From: Arsukibacterium ikkense
Lineage (GTDB): Bacteria; Pseudomonadota; Gammaproteobacteria; Enterobacterales; Alteromonadaceae
Assembly: GCF_000987775.1 (NCBI RefSeq)
Contig: NZ_LAHO01000006.1
Span: 62,001 to 126,000 of the forward strand
DNA length: 64,000 nt
Reading direction: 5' to 3'
Position 1 is the first letter of the stretch, and the number at the start of each line of letters is the position of its first letter. Shown here piece by piece: positions 1 to 8,438 of the stretch. Made by a program: the position numbers and the translations under genes. Under the pieces are notes generated by a model, which searched no databases, had not been told where the DNA came from, and was given only the letters and a program-made list of their open reading frames with translations.

Positions 1-2
1 AT

Positions 3-2291
3 ATCACGGTTGAGGATATGCGTAAATATGGCTTTGGCTCTTATTTAAACGGCGGCGGCGCCTTTCCAAATGATGATAAATACGCTACGCCAGCCGACTG
101 GATAGCGCTGGCCGAAGCCATGTATCAGGCCTCGATTGATGACAGCCTGGATGGCAGCAATATTCCCACCATGTGGGGCACCGATGCGGTGCATGGCCAT
201 AACAATGTGATTGGCGCCACCATTTTTCCGCATAACATAGGTTTGGGTGCAGCCAATAACCCGGCGTTAATAGAGCAAATTGCTGAAGCCACCGCCCGCG
301 AAGTGATGGCCACCGGCATTGACTGGGTGTTTGCGCCCACGGTTGCCGTAGTGCGCGACGATCGCTGGGGCCGTACCTATGAAGGCTACTCTGAAGATCC
401 ACAGATAGTACGCAGCTATGCTGCCGCCATAGTCCGCGGTCTGCAAGGCGCCGCTGACGGCGACTTTTTAGGTGAAAGGCGGGTGATCAGCACCGTTAAG
501 CACTTTGTGGGTGATGGTGGCACCAGCGGGGGGGTCGATCAGGGTAATACTGAAATAAGTGAGGAAGAACTGTTCCGCATTCATGCCCAGGGCTATGTTG
601 GTGGCTTACAAGCCGGTGCGCAAACGGTGATGGCGTCGTTTAACAGCTGGAATGGCAGTAAAATTCATGGCGACAAGTACTTACTTAACGATGTATTGAA
701 AGACCGGATGGGCTTTGATGGCTTTATTGTCGGCGACTGGAATGGCCATGGCCAAATTCCGGGCTGCACTAACGACAACTGCCCGCAAGCGGCCAATGCC
801 GGGTTAGATGTTTATATGGTACCCACGCAAGCCTGGAAGCCGCTGTACTACAACCTGATAGCCCAGGTAGAAGCCGGGGATATCAGCATGGCGCGGATTG
901 ATGATGCGGTGCGCCGGGTACTGCGGGTTAAAAAACGCGCGGGCTTGTTTGATAAGCCGAGCCCAGCCAACCGGCCGCTGGCCGGCCGCACTGAGCTCAT
1001 TGGCGCCGCTGAGCACAGAGCCATTGCCCGTGACGCCGTGCGCCAATCGTTGGTGCTGCTGAAAAATCAGCAAAACCTGTTACCACTTAATCCTAAACAG
1101 CGGATCTTAGTGGCCGGCCCGGGGGCCGACAATATTGGCCAGCAATCCGGCGGCTGGACTATCAGCTGGCAGGGTACCGGCAATACTAATGCCGACTTCC
1201 CCGGTGGCAGCTCGATTTATGCCGGCATTCAGCGCCAGGTAGCCGCAGCCGGTGGCAGCGTCGAATTATCCAGCGATGGTAGCTTTAGCCAAAAACCCGA
1301 TGTGGCAATAGTGGTGTTTGGCGAAGAGCCCTATGCCGAAGGCAATGGCGATTTAGATAACCTGGAGTATCAGCGCGGTCATAAAACCGATCTGGCGCTA
1401 CTACAACAACTCAAAGCACAGGGCATACCAGTGGTGTCGTTGTTTATCAGCGGCCGGCCACTGTGGGTTAATGCTGAACTGAATGCATCCGATGCCTTTG
1501 TTGCTGTCTGGTTGCCGGGCAGTGAAGGTGAGGGCGTGGCCGATGTTATTCTGGCTAAAGCCGATGGCAGTGCGCAGTATGACTTTCATGGCAAACTTAC
1601 CTTTTCCTGGCCGGTCAGCCCCAACCAAACCGCAGTTAACCGTGGCGATGCTGATTATCAGCCACTGCTGCCCTATGGCTTTGGCCTGCGCTATGGCGAA
1701 CCAGAGTTGCTGAGCAGCAGCTTGTCAGAGGATAGCGGCGAGTTGAGCGGACCGTCAGAGCTGGTGATCTTTGAACGCGCACCGCGCTCTCCCTGGTTAT
1801 TGCAGCTACGCAGTGGCAACGACAGCGACATGGTGACCAGCAGCGTGCAACAGCTGGGGGCCATTAGCAGCCGTACCTTTGATAATCAGGTGCAGGAAGA
1901 TGCCCGCCGCTTTGAGTTTGATGGTAGTGCAGCGGCCGCCCTGAGCTTTATAAGCCCGTTCCCGCGCGATTTACGTGCCTTTACCGGTGCCGACAGCCAG
2001 TTATCAGTGCAACTGCAGCGCCGCGGCCCGGTGCCCGACACGGTATTGCTGGGGATGGAATGCGGCGCTGACTGCAAGGCCAGCCAGAATATTGCCGCCA
2101 CCTTGGCTGCCATGCCAGAAGGCGAGTGGCAAACCGTGCATATCAGCCTCAGTTGCCTGCAACAGCAAGGCTTAAATCTGGCCCAGGTGTTTAGTGTGCT
2201 AACAGTTCAAAGCAGTGGCGCGCTTAACCTGAGCCTGGCCGATGCGCGCATTAGCTCAGCGGCGCAAAGTACCGCACTAGCCTGCCAGTAA
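3..2291 (+). CDS. GH3 exo-beta-glucosidase (ExoP-like), 5' end cut by window edge
   Basis: A glycoside hydrolase family 3 enzyme that would release glucose from the non-reducing end of beta-1,3/1,4-glucans. The frame is open to the left edge, so the signal peptide and the first part of the TIM barrel lie outside the window. Visible family blocks are WGTDAVHGHNN, APTVAVVRDDRWGRTYEG and the KHFVGDGG region. The nucleophile is the Asp of GFIVGDW and the likely acid/base Glu lies in VVFGEEPYAEGNGD. The last ~180 residues form a beta-rich domain like the C-terminal galactose-binding-like domain of marine ExoP enzymes. It begins with an ELVIF motif that also starts the GH16 modules at 5672-8305. 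A strong terminator follows. It converges with the glucan operon and probably finishes the breakdown of laminari-oligosaccharides. Confidence 0.93.
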   Translation: MTVEDMRKYGFGSYLNGGGAFPNDDKYATPADWIALAEAMYQASIDDSLDGSNIPTMWGTDAVHGHNNVIGATIFPHNIGLGAANNPALIEQIAEATAREVMATGIDWVFAPTVAVVRDDRWGRTYEGYSEDPQIVRSYAAAIVRGLQGAADGDFLGERRVISTVKHFVGDGGTSGGVDQGNTEISEEELFRIHAQGYVGGLQAGAQTVMASFNSWNGSKIHGDKYLLNDVLKDRMGFDGFIVGDWNGHGQIPGCTNDNCPQAANAGLDVYMVPTQAWKPLYYNLIAQVEAGDISMARIDDAVRRVLRVKKRAGLFDKPSPANRPLAGRTELIGAAEHRAIARDAVRQSLVLLKNQQNLLPLNPKQRILVAGPGADNIGQQSGGWTISWQGTGNTNADFPGGSSIYAGIQRQVAAAGGSVELSSDGSFSQKPDVAIVVFGEEPYAEGNGDLDNLEYQRGHKTDLALLQQLKAQGIPVVSLFISGRPLWVNAELNASDAFVAVWLPGSEGEGVADVILAKADGSAQYDFHGKLTFSWPVSPNQTAVNRGDADYQPLLPYGFGLRYGEPELLSSSLSEDSGELSGPSELVIFERAPRSPWLLQLRSGNDSDMVTSSVQQLGAISSRTFDNQVQEDARRFEFDGSAAAALSFISPFPRDLRAFTGADSQLSVQLQRRGPVPDTVLLGMECGADCKASQNIAATLAAMPEGEWQTVHISLSCLQQQGLNLAQVFSVLTVQSSGALNLSLADARISSAAQSTALACQ

Positions 2292-2314
2292 ATAGTTACC
2301 AAGTAAGTTATTCA

Positions 2315-2338
2315 GGGCGCCAGCAGGCGCCCTTTTTT
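2315..2338 (+). terminator. Rho-independent terminator of the GH3 gene
   Basis: A perfect 7-bp stem (GGGCGCC / GGCGCCC) with an AGCA loop is followed by six T residues, 24 bp after the GH3 stop codon. Confidence 0.9.
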
Positions 2339-2405
2339 ATACGCTTTAACATAAACAGCGACAAACTATGCCAAAAGGCAATGGGGCAGGTGTGCTTACG
2401 AAGCA

Positions 2406-2447
2406 GCGGCAGGGATGCCGCGGAAGCTGAAAGGGCACAGGGATGTG
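2406..2447. repeat. Two short stem-loops with the same AGGGAT loop
   Basis: In the ~350-bp gap between the GH3 terminator and receptor 1, a 5-bp stem (GCGGC/GCCGC) encloses AGGGAT. Twenty-eight bases later a CAC/GTG stem encloses the same hexamer. The rest of the gap holds no convincing gene. This looks like a small dispersed intergenic repeat; I cannot show other genomic copies. Confidence 0.35.
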
Positions 2448-2641
2448 ATCCTTGAAGCTGGCGCAGTAAGTATCTCCAGCTCCCTTGTCTTAACACCCAT
2501 CTCGACAAAACCAACATTTAATAAGCACACCAGCCACCCAGCCTAACTAGCATGATCTTAACGTCGAGGCTCTCGCACCAGCCCTTTTGCTTTGGCCTGA
2601 ATCTTGACCGCAACTGGCTTAAAATCCTGAATTTTATGAAA

Positions 2642-2666
2642 AAAATGCCCAGCTAGCCGGGCATTT
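2642..2666 (-). terminator. Terminator of the GH16-TonB receptor operon
   Basis: The stem AAATGCCC / GGGCATTT with a short loop has A and T runs on both flanks, just past the stop of receptor 1. It could act in both directions. Confidence 0.75.
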
Positions 2667-2688
2667 TGATTCAGGGAGGCCTTACTTA

Positions 2689-5646
2689 TCAGAAGCGATA
2701 ACGGGCACCAACAACATAACGGGTGCCGTACTGGCGGGCAAACAGGAACTGCTCTTCATAACGTCCATAGCCACGTTCGGTTTCGTTAGTCAGGTTAATG
2801 CCTTCAAAAAACACGGTAAAGTTGTCTGTTACATCATAGTTCACGCTTAAATCCCACTGCGCATAAGATTTAGCAAACTGCGGTGGTGCATCAGACGAGC
2901 CTTGTGCCTGTCCCACACCAATCAGATAACTGTCACGCCAGGCATAGGTGGCTTTAATTGAAATACCGTCTTTTTCATAAAACAATTGCAGGTTAGCAGA
3001 ATCACTCAGGCCAGATAACGGCGCCTGTTGTTCCAGACTTTCGGTATCAAACTTAACATCACCACTTACCAGGGTGGCGTTAACCCCAAAACCAAAGCCG
3101 CTGTCGCCAAGCAGGTGCTGCCAGGCAGCTTCAATACCATCGACGGTTTTACTGTCAGTATTGCGTGGCTGGCTGATACTCCAGACAATTAACGGGTCCG
3201 CATTGGTTGGTTCAATTTTACCTTCAGCATTGCCGTGACCATTGGCCAGCATTTGGTCAAAAATCGCGGTACTGGTGGCCTGTTCACCACGCCCTTCAAT
3301 ATCGGCTATGGCTTGCAAGTAACGCGGCCCATTGAAAATATCGTGTAAGCCATCAATAGTGATATCGGTAATGGTGGTTTGAATAAAATTATCCACACTC
3401 TTTCTGAAGTAACCAATGGCGGCATAGCTGCCGGCGGCGTAATAGTATTCCAGGCTTAAATCGAGGTTAGTTGCTTCAAACGGCAACAGGTTAGTATTAC
3501 CCTGGCCACCACTGCGCGCGCCCGGCCTTGGGCTGCCACTTAAGCTACGACCACCAGCCAGCGCCCCCAGCGGTGCACGGGAGATGGTTTTGCCCCAGGA
3601 GAAGCGCGCTACCACGTCGTCGGTCACATCAACCTTGATATCTAACATGGGCAGCAGCACATCATGCTTGCCGGTCAGGGTCAGGAAGTTATCGGCGCCA
3701 CCTTGTTCATATTGCATAATCCATTCTGAAGCACTTTCCCAGTTTACCTGGCGCTCAACCCGTTGGCGCACAGTGCTGGTTACGTCGGTTTCTTCGTAGC
3801 GTAACCCCAGATTTAACTGTACCGGATAGTTAGCTACTTCAAAATCCCAGGCTGACTCCAGATAAACGCTATTGGTCACTTCTTTTACGTAGCTTTCACT
3901 GTCGATACCATCAAAATAGGCATCCGGCACATACGCATCACTACCCATTACCGCTTCGGTTAAAAAGGCGGCCTGGCGCGCTACGGCTTCATCGAAATCG
4001 TAGGTGTAGTAGTAATTACTTAACATGTTACTGCCACCGCCCTGAAATTGGTTCAGGAAATTGCGGGTGTTGTTCAGGGTAAACATGCTGTCCGGGAAAA
4101 TTTCGGTAAAGGCCGGGTTAAAACCCGGGCCGCCGCGCAGGCCGCTCCAGGCGTTCCAGCCACCCATGGTTTGCTCTGTACGGGCAATGCCGCCGGTGAT
4201 TTTTTCCAGTGGGATCTTGTCAAAGCGTGAGTTAAACCAAGTGCCATCTAACTGCAATTGCTTCACGGCCGACTCACCCGGTGAATGAATAAACTGACTG
4301 AAGTTAGAATCAATTTCGCCCGGTTGCAGCACATTAGTGCCATTGCGCCAGCGGATTAACGCTTGCGGGATGTCGCCGCTGCGGTAGTCATAAATTTTGC
4401 TTAGCAATTGATCGGAACCCAGAATAACCTGGCCAGCATTACCACTACCCTTATCTGCGCCGTTATCGGTTTTGTTGTTTGAGTCGTGGTAATCAATACT
4501 GATGTCAAAATCATCGGTCAGTTGCCAGCCCATGTTAAAACCAATTGAGCGTGCTTTTACTTCGGTAGTGCTTTTGTTTGCGGTGAAAGAGCCATCATTA
4601 CCGCCTATATCGGCAAAAATGGCGGTACCACGCTCGTCCAGTTCATAGGCATTGATATTGCCACCAAATTCGTTCCATATGCCCCAACCAATCCCCTGCA
4701 CCCCGGTCAGAGCACGGCTGGCCGTGTAATCCAGGGTAAAGTTTATAGCGTCGGTTGGCGCGAACTGCAAGGTAAGCTGGCCATTGGTGCGCTCACGCTG
4801 CACATCTTCAATGCCATAATTCATATCTTTTGGGAAAAAGTGATTACCAATTGGGTTACCTTCAGCATCACGCGGCCGGGCATCAATAGCCAGCGAATCG
4901 GCTAATTGTGGCAACGGCACATTCGCCTGCCAGCCCTGAATATTCGCTTGCTGGCTTTGGAAATCGCGACGGTGGTGCGACAACGATACAGCTACACCAA
5001 AGCGATCATCGGCAAAAGTGTTGCTGTAAATACCGGCCAGCTCGGGGGTGACGTTGTCGCCCTTCACATTCGAGCTATCGTGTAGGGCTTTACCCATGAT
5101 CGCCAGTTGCTGGCCGGGGGTGGCCAGCGGTTTGGCAGTGACAATATTTACCGTCGCCCCTAAACCACCACTGGGGTTAGCGGCACGGGCTGTTTTAAAC
5201 ACTTCTAAGGCGCTCACCCCTTCGGCAGATAAGTTTTCCAGGTTGTAAGAGCGCGAGTAACCGGTGCCCGGCATTTGCCGGCCGTTTAAGGTGACCAGGT
5301 TGAACTCAGGGCCAAAGCCCCGCACTGTGATCTGGCTACCTTCGCCGTTAACCCGGCTTACCGATACACCGGTGATCCGTTGTAATGACTCAGCCAGGTT
5401 GGTATCAGGGAACTTACCCATTTCTTCCGCTGAAATTGCATCCACCACTCCGGAGCCTTGCCGCTTCATATTCATTGAGCGGGCTAAACTGCCGCGAATC
5501 CCTTTGATCTGAATAATTTCAACGTTCACGTCTCGCGCTTGTTCGTCGCTGGCGTCCTGCGCCTGCACCGGCATAAGCAAACCGGCGGTCAGTACCACAG
5601 ATACCGCCAAGGCCACCCGGTTTTTATTAAATGATATTGGTTTCAT
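2689..5646 (-). CDS. TonB-dependent receptor 1 (carbohydrate uptake type)
   Basis: An outer-membrane receptor of ~985 residues, likely importing oligosaccharides made by the upstream GH16 enzyme. The ATG at 5646 is chosen over the longer frame: it has AGGAC upstream, starts a classic signal peptide (MKPISFNKNR, then a hydrophobic core to VQAQD), and leaves 25 bp after the GH16 stop. A TonB-box-like VEIIQIKG is followed by the plug domain, with DAISAEEMGKFPDTNLAESLQRITGV split over residues ~60-90, then VRGFGPEFNLVTLNGRQ. The beta-barrel ends in YRF, the terminal aromatic expected for BAM insertion. It shares the plug signature with receptor 2 (13359-16319) and belongs to the large proteobacterial receptor group seen in glycan loci. 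It is the second gene of the GH16 operon. Confidence 0.93.
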   Translation of the reverse strand: MKPISFNKNRVALAVSVVLTAGLLMPVQAQDASDEQARDVNVEIIQIKGIRGSLARSMNMKRQGSGVVDAISAEEMGKFPDTNLAESLQRITGVSVSRVNGEGSQITVRGFGPEFNLVTLNGRQMPGTGYSRSYNLENLSAEGVSALEVFKTARAANPSGGLGATVNIVTAKPLATPGQQLAIMGKALHDSSNVKGDNVTPELAGIYSNTFADDRFGVAVSLSHHRRDFQSQQANIQGWQANVPLPQLADSLAIDARPRDAEGNPIGNHFFPKDMNYGIEDVQRERTNGQLTLQFAPTDAINFTLDYTASRALTGVQGIGWGIWNEFGGNINAYELDERGTAIFADIGGNDGSFTANKSTTEVKARSIGFNMGWQLTDDFDISIDYHDSNNKTDNGADKGSGNAGQVILGSDQLLSKIYDYRSGDIPQALIRWRNGTNVLQPGEIDSNFSQFIHSPGESAVKQLQLDGTWFNSRFDKIPLEKITGGIARTEQTMGGWNAWSGLRGGPGFNPAFTEIFPDSMFTLNNTRNFLNQFQGGGSNMLSNYYYTYDFDEAVARQAAFLTEAVMGSDAYVPDAYFDGIDSESYVKEVTNSVYLESAWDFEVANYPVQLNLGLRYEETDVTSTVRQRVERQVNWESASEWIMQYEQGGADNFLTLTGKHDVLLPMLDIKVDVTDDVVARFSWGKTISRAPLGALAGGRSLSGSPRPGARSGGQGNTNLLPFEATNLDLSLEYYYAAGSYAAIGYFRKSVDNFIQTTITDITIDGLHDIFNGPRYLQAIADIEGRGEQATSTAIFDQMLANGHGNAEGKIEPTNADPLIVWSISQPRNTDSKTVDGIEAAWQHLLGDSGFGFGVNATLVSGDVKFDTESLEQQAPLSGLSDSANLQLFYEKDGISIKATYAWRDSYLIGVGQAQGSSDAPPQFAKSYAQWDLSVNYDVTDNFTVFFEGINLTNETERGYGRYEEQFLFARQYGTRYVVGARYRF

Positions 5647-5671
5647 AATCGTCCTACTCTTGTCGCACTGA

Positions 5672-8305
5672 TTAGTTATTTGAAATTTCAGCGTTATCAA
5701 TTTGATAAACCGCACCCGTGCCAGTACCCCAGGCTGGGAACACCATAATCACGCTGATGTCGCTGATATCTAAACCAGCATCAAACAGACTTTGCAGGCT
5801 AAAGCTATAGCGGGCCCACTGCCCGGTAACCGGCGCCTGACCATTGTTACCGGCGGCTAATGGCAGCTCGACGGCACTGCCCGCACCAGAGGACTCAATT
5901 TTAAACAACCAGGTAGAATCCGGGTTTGCAGGAGCATCCACCACCCGCATATCAAAACTTAGCGCACCATTGGCCAGCAATGGTGAGGCATCAAAAGACA
6001 CGCCTTCTTTGGCTAAAAAGCCCTGCACGGTTTCCGGCGAACCCAGCACTGAAAACTGCGCTACGTTGCCATAAGGTGCACCGGCATCGACAACTTGTGG
6101 TGTTGAGCCGGCACAACAGTCCCATAAGGTCCAGTCAGCATTTACCGCATCACGGAACAAGGTTAACGAGCCGGTGTTGGCGGCATTAGGGTTATAGATC
6201 AGCACATTATCTAAGCGGTATACCGCACCTTCACCGGTGCCCCAGGCAGGGAATACCATCAGCACATCAATGGCACTGATATCCAGACCGGCATCTGACA
6301 AACTTTGAATACTAAAGGTATAGGTGGCCCACTGGCCGGTCACCGGTTGCTGCCCGGCATTGCCGGCACTTAGTGGTAACTCTACCGCAGACGAACCACC
6401 ATCAGCTTCAATTTTAAATAACCAGCTGGAATCGGGGTTAGCCGGGGCATCAACTACTTTCAGCTCAAACTGCACCACACCCTCAGCCAATAAAGCTGAG
6501 GCATCAAACGGCTCGCCCGAGCCAGCTGGTGCACGGTTAATAAAACCCATTACCGTAGGTGCTGCACCAATACTGAACTCTGCAGTCAGGCCATGTGCCT
6601 CATCGTCCATCACCTCAATCGGGGTGCTGCCACCACAGCAATCCCACATTGGCCAGGCCGGATTCTGGCCATCGGTAAAGATCACTAATTCTGGCGAAGC
6701 TGTTGCAGGTGCGGCAATTTGTACGTTATCTACCCGATAAACAGCACCATTACCGGTGTCCCAGGCGGGGAAAATCATTACCACGTCAATAGCCGATAAA
6801 TCCAGCCCGGCATCTGCCAGCATTTGCAACGGGAAGCTATAGCTTTGCCACTGGCCGGTTACTGGCGCCATGCCTTCACTACTTGCCGTAATGGCCAGTT
6901 CGGCAAAGCTGGAGTTGTTATTACTTTCTACCTTGAATATCCAGCTTGAGTCTGGATTTGAGGGCGCTGACACCACCTGCATATCAAAGCTGACGCTGCC
7001 AGTTGCAATTAATGGTGAGGCATCAAAAGGGCTGGCCACCCCAGGGGCAGTAACAAAAGCAGAGCGGCTGATAAAGCCATTGACCGTAGGCTGTGGGCCT
7101 ACTAAAAACTCATACACATCACCGCGCTCAGCATCGGCAACCAATGCCGGGGTCGAACCTCCACAACAATCCCAGGCTGGCCAGTTCGGATTAGGCGTGC
7201 CGGCAAAAATAGTCAGGTTTTGTGCCACCCCGGTCGACGGTGGTGATGGAATAGGCGCTTCGCCAATAACCAAGGTGTCGGCATCTTTATAGCCGGCACG
7301 CACGGTTTCACAGCCTTTGCCGCTGCTTAAATTCTGGCCGCACTGGTATACCCGCACGTAATCAATTTCAAAGGTCTGGCCATCAGCAAACGCCTCAGCA
7401 TCAATGCCTAGGTTGTTAACGTTTTCCGGCCAATTGCCGCCCACGGCTAAATTCAGCAGAATATGAAAGCGTTGATCAAAAGGCGCATTATTCCATTGAG
7501 TTTCCAGCGCACCGGTAGCAATATTGTAATACTCGGCAAACCAGCCGCGATGGCTCAGGCCAACCGCTTCGCCACGGCTGTTAAAGCGCACTTTTGATGC
7601 CATCTGGGTTTGATACAGGTAATCATCCACATACCAGCGTATTTCACCTTCCTGCCATTCAATAGCATAGGTATGAAAGCCATCGGCCGGATTCATGCCT
7701 TCAGGCAGCAGATAGGCTTTACCGGAATACACATTGTTGGGCCAGTCGCGGCCATAGTGCAAGGTGCCATGGACATTCGCTTCGGCAACGCCATCCTCAG
7801 CCACTACTTTCAGGTTAACGGCTTCCATAATGTCGATTTCGCCAGATTTAGGCCAACCACCGTACACCTCATCGGTGGGCAGCATCCAGAATGCCGGCCA
7901 GGCACCCTGGCCTGAAGGCAATTTGGCGCGCATTTCAATCCGGCCGTATTTGAAATCACCCTGGTATTTGGTATTCAGCCGGGCAGAAGTATAAGGCAAT
8001 GGAGAACCTTCGCCGGCAGGCAGCGCCACTATATGCAGTTTGCCATCAGCAACAAAAGCGTTGTCAGGGCTGTCGGTGTAGCATTGCTTTTCCTGATTGC
8101 CGCCACCGGCGCAATTGACTTCATGCGTCCATTTGTTACGGTCAATGCTGGTACCGTCGAACTCATCACTCCAAACCAGTTGCCAGTCACTTACCGGCTC
8201 GGCCGGGTTTACGGCCGTAAAATCGGAATTGGTTGCAACATCGCCACCACACCCGGCCAGGCCTGCCGCCATTAGTAAGGCGGTTAACATTGAAATCTGT
8301 TTCAT
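5672..8305 (-). CDS. GH16 endo-beta-1,3-glucanase (laminarinase-like) lipoprotein with three C-terminal modules
   Basis: A secreted lipoprotein of 877 residues. The signal peptide ends in the lipobox LAGC with Cys19, without an Asp at +2, so an outer-membrane anchor is likely. The GH16 domain (~40-320) carries the ExDxxE catalytic motif in GEIDIMEAV (Glu156, Asp158, Glu161) and ends with FEIDYVRVYQ. After a Pro-rich linker come three homologous modules of ~165-175 residues (~363, ~540 and ~714 onward). Each has WDCCGGSTP or WDCCAGSTP near its start and a PVTGQW block. They resemble the GH3 C-terminal domain and are probably carbohydrate-binding. An ATG four codons upstream (8317) is also possible, but AGGGG abuts it; the chosen start has AGGGG 11 bases ahead. 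First gene of the operon with receptor 1, under the LacI-type operator at 8384. Confidence 0.93.
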   Translation of the reverse strand: MKQISMLTALLMAAGLAGCGGDVATNSDFTAVNPAEPVSDWQLVWSDEFDGTSIDRNKWTHEVNCAGGGNQEKQCYTDSPDNAFVADGKLHIVALPAGEGSPLPYTSARLNTKYQGDFKYGRIEMRAKLPSGQGAWPAFWMLPTDEVYGGWPKSGEIDIMEAVNLKVVAEDGVAEANVHGTLHYGRDWPNNVYSGKAYLLPEGMNPADGFHTYAIEWQEGEIRWYVDDYLYQTQMASKVRFNSRGEAVGLSHRGWFAEYYNIATGALETQWNNAPFDQRFHILLNLAVGGNWPENVNNLGIDAEAFADGQTFEIDYVRVYQCGQNLSSGKGCETVRAGYKDADTLVIGEAPIPSPPSTGVAQNLTIFAGTPNPNWPAWDCCGGSTPALVADAERGDVYEFLVGPQPTVNGFISRSAFVTAPGVASPFDASPLIATGSVSFDMQVVSAPSNPDSSWIFKVESNNNSSFAELAITASSEGMAPVTGQWQSYSFPLQMLADAGLDLSAIDVVMIFPAWDTGNGAVYRVDNVQIAAPATASPELVIFTDGQNPAWPMWDCCGGSTPIEVMDDEAHGLTAEFSIGAAPTVMGFINRAPAGSGEPFDASALLAEGVVQFELKVVDAPANPDSSWLFKIEADGGSSAVELPLSAGNAGQQPVTGQWATYTFSIQSLSDAGLDISAIDVLMVFPAWGTGEGAVYRLDNVLIYNPNAANTGSLTLFRDAVNADWTLWDCCAGSTPQVVDAGAPYGNVAQFSVLGSPETVQGFLAKEGVSFDASPLLANGALSFDMRVVDAPANPDSTWLFKIESSGAGSAVELPLAAGNNGQAPVTGQWARYSFSLQSLFDAGLDISDISVIMVFPAWGTGTGAVYQIDNAEISNN

Positions 8306-8383
8306 TTTTTTTATCATCCCCTGGGTCTTTGCTACCTGCTGACTGAAACGCCAACACCATATAAGGTATCTGCAACATAAAAA

Positions 8384-8397
8384 TGTAAGCGCTTACA
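8384..8397. promoter_or_regulatory. LacI-family operator (TGTAAGCGCTTACA)
   Basis: A perfect 14-bp palindrome with the central CG typical of LacI/GalR-family operators (16 bp if the flanking A/T pair is counted). It lies directly downstream of the predicted -10 box and would cover the transcription start of the GH16 operon. The same sequence in the same geometry occurs at 16407-16420. The regulator gene is not in the window. Confidence 0.85.
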
Positions 8398-8398
8398 T

Positions 8399-8427
8399 AA
8401 AGTAGTTGATTAATTTTCAGCCGTCAA
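8399..8427 (-). promoter_or_regulatory. Sigma-70 promoter of the GH16-receptor 1 operon
   Basis: On the minus strand, -35 TTGACG (8427-8422) and -10 TACTTT (8404-8399) are 17 bp apart. The -35 box and most of the spacer are conserved at the receptor 2 promoter (16422-16450), which supports function. Confidence 0.75.
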
Positions 8428-8438
8428 CAAATTTGTCT

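Noticed and set aside
2308-2517. 69-residue minus-strand ORF in the GH3-receptor gap
   Set aside because: It runs across the GH3 terminator and the stem-loop repeats, lacks a ribosome site, and has repeat-like composition.
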